From Cristatella mucedo (Eukaryota; Bryozoa; Phylactolaemata; Cristatellidae), in assembly GCA_009760855.2 (NCBI GenBank), contig WPIO01000170.1, positions 138,501 to 202,500 of the forward strand: DNA of 64,000 bases, in the 5' to 3' direction. Numbering within the stretch: position 1 is the first letter of the stretch; every line of letters begins with the position of its first letter. The notes below the pieces were generated by a model. That model was not told the DNA's origin. It saw only the letters and a program-made list of their open reading frames with translations, and made no database searches. A program made the position numbers and the translations under genes. Shown here one piece after another: positions 1 to 9,539 of the stretch.

Positions 1-310
1 TTTAGGACAGCATTTAGTGGGTCCCTGTGATTCGTCCTTCACGTGCTTACGCGTGCTGACACTGTGCATGCTGCCACTAGCCACATTTGCATTCTGACCC
101 TGTGCATGTCACCCCTAACCATATTATTAATAATATCAAGCATGATATTATTTACTATTCATACGCGCTTCCCTTTGCAGCAAATGTGAAGCGCCCAGAA
201 AGAGATTTAGTTCTCGGTGGGCGCTTTATCAAGTTCTCTGAGGGCGCTTTATCAAGTGCATTACTATTATTATTATTATTATTGTTATTATTAAGTGCAT
301 AATTATTATT
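1..310 (+). mobile_element. L2-B LINE, 3' end fragment
   Basis: This is the 3' untranslated end of the local L2-B family. It begins with the motif TTTAGGACAGCATTTAGTGG, runs through the family's repeated TGCATGCTG and TGCATGTCACC phrases, then the terminal hairpin (outer arms GCGCC/GGCGC) and a (TTA)n tail near 265-300. The same order recurs at 4500, 24110, 32930 and 50210. The copy enters from the left window edge, so its 5' limit is unknown. No coding sequence is included. Confidence 0.85.
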
Positions 311-399
311 GTTATCAAATGGAAAATCAATCATAGGCTGCGTCAAAGACATGCCTCCTTCATTGCTTTCAAAAGCAAGTCGGACGAGTCGACCAGCGC

Positions 400-1046
400 T
401 TCATAATCAAATTATTGTATCTCCATGTCTGTAACTCCACAAAACCGCACAGACTATGTGGGTGTTACACAGGAAGGTTTTGTATAGTGCACTCACAGCC
501 TAAGCCGCTTTTGGTACGCATTCGGTAGCCAACAGACTTCGTCTCTCACGCAACAAAGAGAAGGTGGGAAGCATAGCAGAGTCAGGAGAGCAGTTGAGGT
601 AGTGAGTAGCATGGAAGTAGCAGCTCAGGACCGCTGAAAAGGATGAGCCATAGTCGGTAGCAGCAGAGTAGTTGTCGTTGCATAGGAATTGTGGAAGCGA
701 GTTCCAAAGTCTAGGACCTGCAGAGCTAAAGCTTCTGTCGCAAACGGTCTTTGAGCGGAGGAATGGAACAGCTAATTTATCGTCCGTACAGCACCCGAGG
801 GCGCGATACTGATACGAGGAGGCTGATACTGGTGCAGCAGTTCAGCAAGGTATGGAGGAGCGAGGCCGCGGCAGGCCTTGCGGGTCAGCGTAAGAAGTTT
901 TTTCTGTATCGGTTGATCAGCCGGCAGCCATCCTAGCTTTTTTAGCAGAGGCAACCCGTGGTCAAACCACTGGGACTTGAAAACTAGCCTCGCAGCCATA
1001 TTCATAGCCATTTGCAGCGGCCGGGTTGCTTTGTTTTGTAATCCAC
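400..1046 (-). mobile_element. L2-A LINE, 3' ORF2 fragment (5'-truncated)
   Basis: On the minus strand this matches the C-terminal part of the reverse-transcriptase polyprotein and 3' end of L2-A, the family best seen at 17380-20040 and 60410-61490. A readable remnant (1011-772) contains [14 protein letters not shown] and KLGWLPADQPIQKKLLTLTR, the thumb/C-terminal region of L2-clade proteins. The frame is broken below 772, so it is a dead copy. It stops abruptly at about 1046, as expected for 5' truncation during target-primed reverse transcription. Confidence 0.85.
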
Positions 1047-1234
1047 GTCGCTAGTCTCTGTTTACGAGACCCTACGTGGTCGTCGTGTAAGAAGAATCAG
1101 ATTGTGATGCAAAGATGATAAAAGGAATCGTGTACTGCTAAAATTCATTTGGAGGTACATCGCGGATGGTCATTTCCAACCACCGCAGTAAATGCCATTT
1201 TCCGTTGATCGCTCTAGGGATGGAGTACTTAATT

Positions 1235-1385
1235 ATAATAAATATAATAATACACTTGAAAAAGCGCCCTAAGAGAACTCAATCTTTTTCTAGGCGCTTT
1301 AAATTTGCTGCAAAGGAAACGCGATCTCATGGTGAGTAGTATCATGCTTGATAAACAGCAAACACGATAGTGATGACAGGCTCAG
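1235..1385 (-). mobile_element. L2-B LINE, 3' tail fragment
   Basis: Read on the minus strand, this carries the L2-B tail: TTTGCAGCAAATTTAAAGCG, the two-step hairpin, then an AT-rich (TTA)-like tail at 1235-1255. Only about 150 bp remain, and no coding sequence is present. Confidence 0.8.
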
Positions 1386-1570
1386 TTTTCCTCCAAGTAT
1401 CGATTCCAAAGTATCGAGACTTACAGTAAAACTCAATACCTTAGCTTTCTACAAGACGAATGAACGAAGATATCGAAATGTAGGACTGAATCCGGGCCGG
1501 GGCTTGACTCACCATGTACACTCCTAATGCTGTAAATAAATGACTGCAAATTTTGCAAAAATTAGTCGCT

Positions 1571-1575
1571 AAAAA
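1571..1575 (-). terminator. Pol III terminator of tRNA-Leu
   Basis: A run of five T on the minus strand starts 6 nt past the tRNA 3' end, within the usual distance for RNA polymerase III termination. Confidence 0.8.
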
Positions 1576-1581
1576 CGTAAT

Positions 1582-1665
1582 TGTCAGAAGTGGGATTTGA
1601 ACCCACGCCCACAGAAGTGGACTGCGACCTGAACGCAGCGCCTTAGACCGCTCGGCCATCCTGAC
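1582..1665 (-). tRNA. tRNA-Leu (anticodon CAG)
   Basis: The minus strand folds as a complete class II tRNA. The acceptor 5' strand GTCAGGA pairs with TTCTGAC, with one G-T wobble. The D-arm/A-box region reads TGGCCGAGCGGTCTAAGG, the anticodon stem CTGCG/CGCAG encloses loop TTCAGGT with anticodon CAG, a long variable arm follows, and the T-arm is GTGGGTTCAAATCCCAC. There is no intron. Five T residues on the coding strand (1575-1571) lie just downstream and fit a Pol III terminator. The intact stems and terminator suggest a functional gene and not a SINE head. Confidence 0.96.
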
Positions 1666-1679
1666 TTCACATAAGAGTA

Positions 1680-2080
1680 AGTCTCATACTTAATATAAAT
1701 CTGATATATAACTTCTAAACAACTCCGTAGCCTTGTTAAAAATGCACGGAGAGCTAGCTATCTTACCGGAAAGTCGCTCACACATTCAATCGCAGTCAAA
1801 TATTAGGAGCAGCCAACTATCGTGGATTGCTAACGTTATTACTAGCTCCCTGATTCCGTGCCGCTCACATACACGCCGCGTACTCACAGGCACATACTGG
1901 CTGCTCACATGCGCGACCGTGCGCGCAGAGGACTCGGAACTTGCTACCCACCCGGTCGGGCCCAAAGGCTCCTGCAATTCCACCAGCGATAAACGTTGGC
2001 CAGTTATCAGAATATAGACTAAACACATAATTTAGTAACGACATTACACGTTCAGTGTCGTCTGGCTGCTCCATAAGATG
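1680..2080. other. unassigned stretch
   Basis: No gene or recognised repeat is visible. Short open frames overlap here on both strands but show no domain, splice context or repeat similarity. Confidence 0.5.
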
Positions 2081-2295
2081 CAGGCCAGACACATAGCGCC
2101 TAGAGAGAGATTGAGTTTTCTGAGGTCGCTTATCAATTGCATTATGATTATGATTATGATAATAATAATAATAATAATAATAATAATATTGCACTTGATA
2201 AAGCGCCCTCAGAGAACTTAATCTCTTTCTAGGCGCTTTACATTTGCTGCAAAGTGATACGCAATAGAATAGTAAGTAAATTATTATTATTATTA
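2080..2295. repeat. two L2-B tails abutting tail-to-tail (imperfect palindrome)
   Basis: A plus-strand L2-B tail (about 2095-2150, hairpin phrase AGAGAGAGATTGAGTTTTC) meets a minus-strand L2-B tail (about 2190-2265). They join at a shared (ATG/AAT)n microsatellite at 2140-2190. The result is a long imperfect inverted repeat with a microsatellite at its centre. A (TTA)n run follows at 2281-2297. Confidence 0.8.
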
Positions 2296-2390
2296 TCGTT
2301 GACTAGCCATAGGGTTGGGAATTGTGCGCCCACCCGATGGGACTTAGCTCTACTGACAGCACATTTATGGACATTTCTCATCTACTGATG

Positions 2391-2707
2391 CAGCGGTTCT
2401 CAACCTGTGTGTCGCGACCCTTTTGGGGGTGTGTCGAACGACGCTTTTACTGGGGTCGCGTGTGAGCATCGGAAAACACGCCTTTCCGATGGTCTTAGGA
2501 ACCGATATTGTTTTGTGATTAATCAATATGCTTTAATTGTGTTCAATTTTTAATAATCCTGCATATCAGATATTCACATTACGATTCAAAGTAGCAAATT
2601 TCCAGTTATGAAGTAGCAACGAAATAATTTATGCTTGGGGATCGCCACAACTTGAGGAACGGAACGGTAATATAGAGTCGCGGCATTAGTAAGGCTGATA
2701 ACTGCTT
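2391..2707 (+). mobile_element. non-autonomous hAT transposon, SPIN/URR1-like
   Basis: The element is 317 bp. It starts CAGCGGTTCTCAACCTG and ends with a degenerate inverted copy (reverse complement AAGCAGTTATCAGCCT). It is flanked by an 8-bp target-site duplication, TACTGATG (2383-2390) and TACTAATG (2708-2715), with 7 of 8 bases matching, which is the hAT signature. Internal phrases such as CATCGGAAAACAC, CATTACGATTCA and GTTATGAAGTAGCAACGAAA closely resemble, from memory, the SPIN (SPACE INVADERS)/URR1 group of short hAT elements known from mammals, reptiles and some invertebrates. There is no transposase. Orientation is set by the remembered consensus. Confidence 0.85.
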
Positions 2708-2715
2708 TACTAATG

Positions 2716-3600
2716 GAACGATCGGCATGCAAATTGACACAAACAGCAAGGGTAAACGAGCTATCCTTTGATGTAATCATAGATATCATGTCGACCTTCT
2801 GGTGACCTCCACGGGTCAATGTCACATTTTCGCGGGTCAACGACGAAAATGGCTTACCTTGCAAAATCGACAGGTTCAATAATGTGCACTGTCGAAATAT
2901 GCGTAACACTTTATAATATGCAGGTCACTTGGTTTAGGCAGATGCCACATCTAAAAATGAAATACAAAAATTTATTTGATATTTCAATCTACTCATATAT
3001 CTGCGAAATCAAGCCCAAGTACATATAAGGGGTAATGTCGGGTAATGGTCGAAAATGGGTACACAAATTGATTAATTTGTAATCTTCTTTTAAGTGATGA
3101 ACATGCTAGAAATACAATCCTAAATTTGATGGCTGACACATCGCAGGAAAAACTTTAAAAACTTGACCTCGTGTAACCGGAAATAAACCAGTAGTGACTC
3201 GCCGGCGGTTCTTGTTATGAGTTTTGTACAATTTCCTTGCGGGATTTGCTTTACCGCACCAAAAATACATGAACTGACAACTGTCTCTAATAACGTCTAG
3301 TAAACAGTGATAGTGCAAAATCAATTTATCCGTCGATGGGTGCAGCTTTACTTACTTAACCGATAACCAAGATGAGCATGGCGTCTGCCTGAACCAGTAG
3401 AGCCCAGCTTATATTCTAAAGTTCTGCCGCTGGGATGGAAACTGGCCAATCCACTTAGAGTTTACCAGGTAGGAAAGGCCACGGTTGAGGAAAATCTTGA
3501 AGACAAATTATGTCAAACAAGTGCGAGTTACTTGGTTCATCGTCATGCGACTTTGAAGCGCATACCACGGAGCGTATACCTCAAATTTCATGTTGCTCAG
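2716..3600. other. unassigned AT-rich stretch
   Basis: No gene, tRNA or recognised repeat is seen. Short frames on both strands lack motifs. It may be decayed repeat DNA. Confidence 0.4.
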
Positions 3601-3609
3601 ATCATCATT

Positions 3610-3710
3610 TGCCTATCTTTGCAGCAGATTCAAAGTGCTTAGAAAGATATTAAGTTATCTGAGCTCTCACTACAAATATATTATTATTACTACATTTATC
3701 ATCGTTATTT
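3610..3710 (+). mobile_element. L2-B LINE tail, divergent
   Basis: TTTGCAGCAGATTCAAAGTG, a decayed hairpin (AAAGATATTAAGTTATC) and ATTATTATTAC form a short, old L2-B tail. From 3710 to about 4085 nothing is recognisable. Confidence 0.6.
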
Positions 3711-4084
3711 GCAAGACACGTGAGTCAAATGGTGACGAATGGCATAGACAGAAAAAACGTTTTAATAAACTAAGTCTATCTAATAAAGTCAAATATATAG
3801 GAGAGATGGTTGGAATGCTATGGACGCAATAATGAAAGCATGTGCCGAATTTCAAATTTATCTCATCACTATAATCGGAGATATGACATTCGCATGATAA
3901 CACGGTCATCTTTCCAAAGCAGAGCTTTGTCGGGGTGGGTGATTGAAGCGGAAGCTGAAAGACCCCAAAAAAGTACGCAAGCACTATGTATCGCACAAAT
4001 TATCCAATTCACAGATAAATACGAGCCTTTAGGACTTACAAAATTCTTTGCAAGCAAGGGTGGTAGAAAGTCCTTGATCTTCTG

Positions 4085-4705
4085 ATCTGTAACTCACTGC
4101 TTACTGGCCAACCGGCGTGAGAAATCACGCGCTTACAGCCGGTGCAAAACTCTGCAGTCTGTCGTGAGCGTCGCAGTTGCCACACCACACCACTTCTCGC
4201 TGACCTGCACTGGCTCCCAGTCAAGCAACGCATCGGCTTCAAGGTTTTGTCGCTCACTTTTAGGTCCCTTCATTCTTTGGCTCCAGCCTGCCTATCAGAT
4301 CTAGTGCCCCACCCAGGCCAAGCATCGTACCACCTGCTTTTCAGAATCTAACTGTTTACCTATACCTCGTACAAACCTCAAATCCTATGGAGATCGTGCA
4401 TTTAGTTCGTATGCTCCCAGAGCCTGGAACCCACTCCCGACTTGCGTCAGAACATCCCCTGACTTGACCACATTTAAAAAGAACTAAAAACGCACCTATT
4501 TAGGACAACATTTAGTGGGTCCCTGTGATTCGTGCTCATGCTGACCCTGTGCATGTCACCCCTAACCAAGTTATTGATAATGTTTATCAAGCACGATAAC
4601 ACTCACCGTTCGATCGTGTTTACTTTGCAGTGCAACTGTAAAGCGCCTAGTAAGAAATTGAGCTCTCTGAGGGTGCTTTATCAATTGTAATAATAATAAT
4701 AATAA
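4085..4705 (+). mobile_element. L2-B LINE, truncated 3' copy
   Basis: The copy starts in the C-terminal coding region (CTGTAACTCACTGCTTACTGG, then CACTGGCTCCCAGTCAAGCA). It continues through the stretch encoding [17 protein letters not shown], the family 3' UTR and hairpin, and a (TAA)n tail at 4688-4706. The reading frame is interrupted. Confidence 0.88.
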
Positions 4706-4707
4706 TA

Positions 4708-4872
4708 TCTGATTTAACAGACTCTTTTTGTATAGTGACAGAAGAGCCTTTACGGCTATCGCCACCGCTTGCAGTGGCGATAAAGGGTTGCCCACCGCAG
4801 GATTCAAACCCACGACCTCGGGGCCGAGGTCGTGAAATGCAACCGCCTTACTCAGTGAGCCATTACGGCTCA
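4708..4872 (-). mobile_element. SINE-B (tRNA-derived SINE)
   Basis: On the minus strand it has a tRNA-like head: an A-box-like stretch around TGGCTCACTGAGTAAGG and a B-box GTGGGTTTGAATCC. A family body reading GGGCAACCCTTTATCG and AAAGGCTCTTCTGTCAC follows, and it ends at a (TTA)n run. Related copies lie at 9663-9850, 22385-22560 and 49885-50025. It abuts the plus-strand L2-B tail at the microsatellite. Confidence 0.8.
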
Positions 4873-4875
4873 CCA

Positions 4876-4946
4876 AAGGAACTCCCTAGCGGGGAATTGA
4901 ACCCCGGCCACGGCGGTGAGAGCGCGGGATCCGAGCCAATTGCATT
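4876..4946 (-). pseudogene. tRNA-Glu(CTC)-like fragment
   Basis: The minus strand reads CGCGCTCTCACCGCCG followed by GGGGTTCAATTCCCC and TAGGGAG. These correspond to the anticodon arm (anticodon CTC), T-arm and 3' acceptor strand of eukaryotic tRNA-Glu. The 5' acceptor/D-arm part is degenerate or missing and no clear terminator follows. It sits immediately upstream of the SINE-B copy in the same orientation. It is a tRNA pseudogene or retro-copied fragment, possibly co-mobilised with the SINE. Confidence 0.7.
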
Positions 4947-4961
4947 GTTATTATTATTATC

Positions 4962-5047
4962 TTAGCTATGGATCGGATGTAATGGCTAGCTCCAGTGGCA
5001 GACCTAAATTCCGTGCGCACAGCGACATTCGCACAACAGCATCACCT
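4962..5047 (-). mobile_element. L2-A LINE fragment, part 1 (split by SINE)
   Basis: This matches L2-A around 18115-18240 (GGATCGGATGTAATGGCTAG to AGCATCACCTATTA). Homology is interrupted at about 5047 and resumes at 5228, exactly where L2-A continues in the intact copy, so the SINE-A between them inserted later. Confidence 0.82.
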
Positions 5048-5049
5048 AT

Positions 5050-5227
5050 TAATTTTTAATAAAAATATTGTTCATTTGTAAAGCACTATAAGAGAACTTA
5101 ATCTTTATTCGGGCGCTTCACATATGCCACAGGGATCGAGCCCACGAATTTGGTCATCAAATACATTCACTTTGACCTCGGTCCTTTAAAGGCGAGCATC
5201 TTTACCACTGGCCCAAATCAAGGCGGC
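5050..5227 (-). mobile_element. SINE-A nested in L2-A
   Basis: On the minus strand the tRNA-like head contains an A-box variant (GCCAGTGGTAAAGATGCTCG) and a B-box-like GGGCTCGATCCC. The hairpin-bearing tail follows (GCGCCC...AAGATTAAGTTCTCTTATAG...). It splits an L2-A copy that continues on both sides. Confidence 0.8.
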
Positions 5228-5720
5228 GAATTAGAAGAGCAAAGCCTTATATTCCAGCCACACACTTGGGGTGTCGTATAAGCAACAGTTCCGTTTTATC
5301 ATCGTTTAGCATAAGGATATTTCCATGCATCAAGGATCGAATGTCTGCAAGGCAAGCATTCAGTTTATTAGTCACTGCTGCAGATTCCGACGGTTTAAAG
5401 GAAAAATACAGCTGAGTATTGTCAGCATAAAAGGGATAGCCTATATTCCACGGGCCCCATATCACTTTTACCAGGGGCTCTGTATATGTAAGTAACAGCG
5501 AAAGGCCGAAGGCGGACCCTTGCTAGATAGGTGTCAAGTCTGGTGAATGAGACATGACCTCCACATGACAAGGATTGAAAACGATCGGACAAGTACGATT
5601 TGATCTACGCCAGTACCTCATCTACCATACCGATCGCTGTTCTCAACTGTTCAAGAAGGATATCGAGATCAGTGGGATTACCAATCAACCTGCCGTTTAG
5701 CCAGAAGTGCTGGAAACCAG
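5228..5720 (-). mobile_element. L2-A LINE fragment, part 2
   Basis: The L2-A RT region resumes. A remnant frame (5465-5247) contains [20 protein letters not shown], so the catalytic YADD has become YADN. It also carries [15 protein letters not shown]. Together with the nested SINE this marks a dead copy. Similarity fades beyond about 5700. Confidence 0.85.
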
Positions 5721-5959
5721 AACCGATCAATCCCCCGATGCACTACATTGCCACATCAAAGGACATGGGTTATAGCGGATCAGCCTGCCTAAAATCCGCC
5801 GATGATAGGCACGGTGCCATGTGTTGATGTCGCGCGTGCAGCAAGACAAACGAGTCGGCAACGCCTCTCGATAAAACCACAGACGTCCTCGCCAGCGTGT
5901 CATCCGCTTAATAGGGCACTATTCAAATTATTATTACTAAATAGCGGAGTTTGTGGAAT

Positions 5960-6060
5960 ACAGACGGCACGTTCGATAATACGTTTATAGAGTGCCTCAA
6001 GAGAACCGAATCTCTCTCAAGGCACTTTACAAATGCAGCATATACAGCATTACCAAATAT
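5960..6060 (-). mobile_element. L2-B LINE tail
   Basis: Minus-strand hairpin copy: GTGCC...AGAGAGATTCGGTTCTCT...GGCAC, with both stems retained although the outer arm bases differ from other copies. About 100 bp. From 6060 to 6380 no feature is recognised. Confidence 0.7.
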
Positions 6061-6384
6061 TTGGTGGTAACAACATCCGCAAGCATCTCAGGCTGCAGGC
6101 ACACCAAGCAGCAGGCACAAGCCAGTAAGCAGGTACAGGCACGTGAAGGACGAATCGCAAAAGACAGACCGAATGCCGTAATAGAAAGGTGCGCGTGTAG
6201 CCATTCTTTCATTGGGTAGTGTCACTTGCCAACGGATAATGCCAAAAAGCGTACAAGTAGTGTGTCATTACCTTGCTTTTAGAATTAGATCGCACTTTTC
6301 GATCCCTAAAGCCGCACAGGCTCGAAACCTCGAAGAGCATGGCTACAATCCGCTTCAGACGCGACCATTTCATGCTCTTCCAAC

Positions 6385-6475
6385 TTGAGTTCCTACGCGC
6401 CTAGCAAGAGATTGAGTCCTACGATGGCGCTTTATCAAGTACATTGATATTATTATTATCACTGTTATTCCGGTG
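6385..6475 (+). mobile_element. L2-B LINE tail
   Basis: GCGCCTAGCAAGAGATTGAG followed by GGCGCTTTATCAAGTACATT and ATTATTATTAT is the terminal hairpin and tail only. Confidence 0.75.
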
Positions 6476-6479
6476 GCGA

Positions 6480-7630
6480 TCGTAAACGCTTCTCGGCCTT
6501 CGCCGCTCAAGCGCAGCTCCCAGAGCGTGTCGGCGAAGCTCCGCGAGCTCGCGGGATACTGTCTCGTCGCGTAGGGATCCAGATCCAGCACCGATCCAGC
6601 ACCGATCTAGGACGATCGAGTCAATGCCAAGCAATGATTGCTCGCTCTACACCCCTCATCGACTCGCCGAGGACTTCATAATTAGCAACAAGCGATTAAG
6701 GCATACGGCAACCTGACCGCAAAGTGACGCGACAGCAGCTGCTCACCGACATGTAAGCAACGGTGTTTGGTTCAATTACTCCCACGAAGGGAGTGGGCAG
6801 TTCCCTGACGGACTGCAAGACCGGACCTACCCTTGGCAGCAGCCGAGCAGGCACCGGCTGCCGACCAACACATCAAAAAGGGCTTACAAACTCCTGTAAT
6901 CCGTTTGACTCATATTCAGCTTTTAAATGTATTACAAAGTATACGAGCAATCGATATTGGATTCATTGAATAATAAATTTTGAATTTGTAATTACTCATC
7001 AGCAGGTGATGCCCTCTCTTACTGGGAACGCGGTTGTTACCCTTGACTCCTGGTTTAGGAATAGGGACCGCCGTGCTGCCGAGCTTGAGATGCTGTCTGA
7101 GACTTCGAGCCGCGCATTAATACCGGCGACTCGGTGCGTGGGATTCGCAAATGCGCCAGGCGATCTTAATCGCTCACCATTTAAGGAGATCAAACTTGAA
7201 TAGCGAATGATAAAGATCCAATGTCAGATCGGAGCGGCAGCGTGGCCGGAGCGTCAGAGCGAGGCCAAAATCTAGCCAGACGAGTTCAGATTGAGCGTCG
7301 GCGGAGCCAGACAGCGAGTCGGCTAGCTAGTGACCTACCGGGTTTGTGCCTCCGCCACTTAGAGAGGAGTGCAGGTGACAAGTAAACTGCCGACGACGGC
7401 AGGAGTTATTATGAAGTCGGGCATTCGGCTCAAAATGCGTACGCCAGGCTAAGGACACAGTCGTATACGACCACGCGGGGATTTTTGTACACAAGGTAGA
7501 AGGAGAAATGTTTTACCGGGGTAGGTAGCGGGCAATCATTAGAGCGGCGGTAAGGCAATAGCAGTTTTCCGCTGAGCCACTGAGAGCCTGAACCCGCCTG
7601 GCGTAATTGTGCAGCTGCGTATATAGGGCA
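6480..7630. other. unassigned stretch
   Basis: Moderately GC-rich sequence with no recognised gene or repeat. Short frames (for example 7006-7203 plus) lack motifs and are paralleled on the other strand. Confidence 0.4.
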
Positions 7631-7639
7631 ATGTCTCTA

Positions 7640-7960
7640 CGCTTGACGTGGCGAGTGTTCGCGAGCGAGGAGTGTGGCAGTGTGATCCAACTAGACGCGA
7701 AGCTACATAATGCGCCGGCGAATACAGTTTAGTAAAATCATCAGTGTGTATTTGGTATTTTGTTCAGACTCACGCTAAATAACTCGCGACCCCTCGGCCA
7801 CGGTAAGTAGGTTAGCGCCGGAAACGCTGTAGGCAAGGCGACCTGCTATGCTGAACAAAGCGCACCGAACCGGTTTTCGGCAGTGGGCTACGCATGTTGT
7901 AAGCGGCAGGAACTCCTCGTCCGCCACGCGTTCGGCGTTATAGTCTGCCGATTTCATGTA
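7640..7960 (+). repeat. unnamed dispersed repeat, copy 1
   Basis: Shares ordered phrases with 9120-9430: GCGAGTGTTCGCGAG against GCGAGTGTCCGCGAG; CTAGACGCG in both; GGTAAGTAGGTTAGCGCC against GCAAGTAGGGTAGCGCC; GGCGACCTGCT against GGTGACCTGCT. The two copies are direct repeats about 1.47 kb apart. No coding capacity or terminal structure is visible. Confidence 0.65.
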
Positions 7961-8259
7961 TACAACATTGCGAAAAAGTGTGTCTGCTTAGACAGGAATA
8001 CCGCTACCATGCCAGTCAGAAATAATTGTTATTTTTTATGACTGCTTGGCGGAGAGACATTCCTACCTCCGAGGAGAGACGGGCGTAAGGGCACGTTGAA
8101 GTGCATCTTGCAAAGAACGACTGCGAAGGCGCACAGCGAGCGCGATTTATTGTTTCGCTCAGAAGCTAATTAGCCTTCGTAAAGCCAGAATATGAAAGGC
8201 GCAGGGAACGGCACGGTGTAGGTTTGGGTTAATTGCCCTACCAACAGGTATGGTCCCCG

Positions 8260-8407
8260 CGGCCTGCCCCCCCCCCGGCCTGCCCCCGAGGCCTGCCCCC
8301 GAGGCCTGCCCCCGAGGCCTGCCCCCGAGGCCTGCCCCCGAGGCCTGCCCCCGAGGCCTGCCCCCGAGGCCTGCCCCCGAGGCCTGCCCCCGAGGCCTGC
8401 CCCCCGC
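8260..8407 (+). repeat. 13-bp GC-rich minisatellite
   Basis: About ten near-perfect tandem copies of GGCCTGCCCCCGA. The first unit has an expanded C-run and the last a CCGCGGG variant. With a 13-bp period, all reading frames cycle through the array without stops, so the Pro/Arg/Gly-rich frames across it are artefacts. Confidence 0.95.
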
Positions 8408-8639
8408 GGGTGAAATGCAATTTCGTGTTGGTCAGAGGAAGGTGACCTTTTTCCCGAACTGTATACGAAGGCGAGGTTTCAGCAGCTGGAAATTTCAGCG
8501 TGAGGGAGCAGCCCGGAGTCAGGCGGCCAGAGGCGGCCAATCAGCGGAGGGGCGTCAGCGGAGCTGGCTTTGAGCATTTGCCGCGCAGTCAGCTGGGCAG
8601 ATACATAAGCCACCTATCGGCAACGGCAGGATGTCAGAA

Positions 8640-8740
8640 ATTGTATAATAATAATAATAGTAATACTAACAATAATACACTTAATAGAGCGCCCTCAGAG
8701 AACTCAATCTTTTTCTAGGCACTTTACATTTGGGTTGTTT
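8640..8740 (-). mobile_element. L2-B LINE tail
   Basis: Minus-strand hairpin (GTGCC...AAAGATTGAGTTCTCTGAGGGCGC) with an AT-rich tail reading as (TTA)n at 8646-8675. About 100 bp. Confidence 0.75.
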
Positions 8741-9119
8741 GGCCAGAAGGCTCTAGACGCGGACAGGGGAAGTTGGATACGTTATCGAGATTAGGCGTTC
8801 TGATTTGCTGGTTAGTAATTGAAGCGGTATCTTTTCCAGGTAGGGCAACGATATCTGCATTTTCCTGCTCTTCGAGGTCTTGCTCTTCTTTCCTGCGAGG
8901 GGGTGGAAGGAAGAAAGTTTCCCTGGGTAGGGAGAGACCTCCCGTTGGAGCAGCGTTCGGGTTACCGCGCTGGCTTGTGCGCAGTCGTCGGAAGAAATTG
9001 ACCGTTGGCATTCAAACGCTTGATCGGCCCGCGAAACGCCCGGCTTAGGTGCTGGCCGTGCCTAAAAAATTGGGGCAGCATTTCCTTTGTAACATCGCCG
9101 TTAGCATTAATCAGGTCCG
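8741..9119. other. unassigned stretch
   Basis: No feature recognised. Overlapping short frames on both strands lack domains. Confidence 0.4.
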
Positions 9120-9430
9120 TGTGCCTGACGAGGCGAGTGTCCGCGAGGATTGCGACGATTAGGTCGAGCTAGACGCGCAGAGGCACGGTCTGCTCGCGAA
9201 TGCAGTTCAATGCAATCTGTGCTTGGTTCAGCTCACTCCAGCGAACCCTCGAACTTTTGGCAGCGGCAAGTAGGGTAGCGCCAGAAATTCTGAAGGCGAG
9301 GTGACCTGCTTATTTCGCACCCAGCGTACCCGTTGCCGGCACTCCGCCATGGGCTACACCGCTTGGCAAGCGGAGGAATGCGCCGCACTCGGTGCGTTCG
9401 GTGCGACAATTAGAGGTTGCGGGTTTCGAG
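9120..9430 (+). repeat. unnamed dispersed repeat, copy 2
   Basis: Second copy of the repeat at 7640-7960, in the same orientation and order of shared phrases, with substitutions and small gaps. Its neighbour from 9430 to 9540 is unassigned. Confidence 0.65.
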
Positions 9431-9539
9431 CATCTGAATTTGCCGACCAGGTAGCACCCACATAAAAATGGAAGGCGTTTCAGATGGCGGAAGAGCTGTA
9501 ATCCGGTCGGCGAACCTTCACCGTGCAAGCAGCGAAATT

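Noticed and set aside
1441-1659. 72-codon minus-strand frame starting MAERSKALRSGRS
   Set aside because: Its N-terminal part is a translation of the tRNA-Leu gene; the rest lacks motifs.
8233-8573. Pro/Arg/Gly repeat proteins over the 13-bp array
   Set aside because: Frames arise because a 13-bp repeat without stops cycles through all phases.
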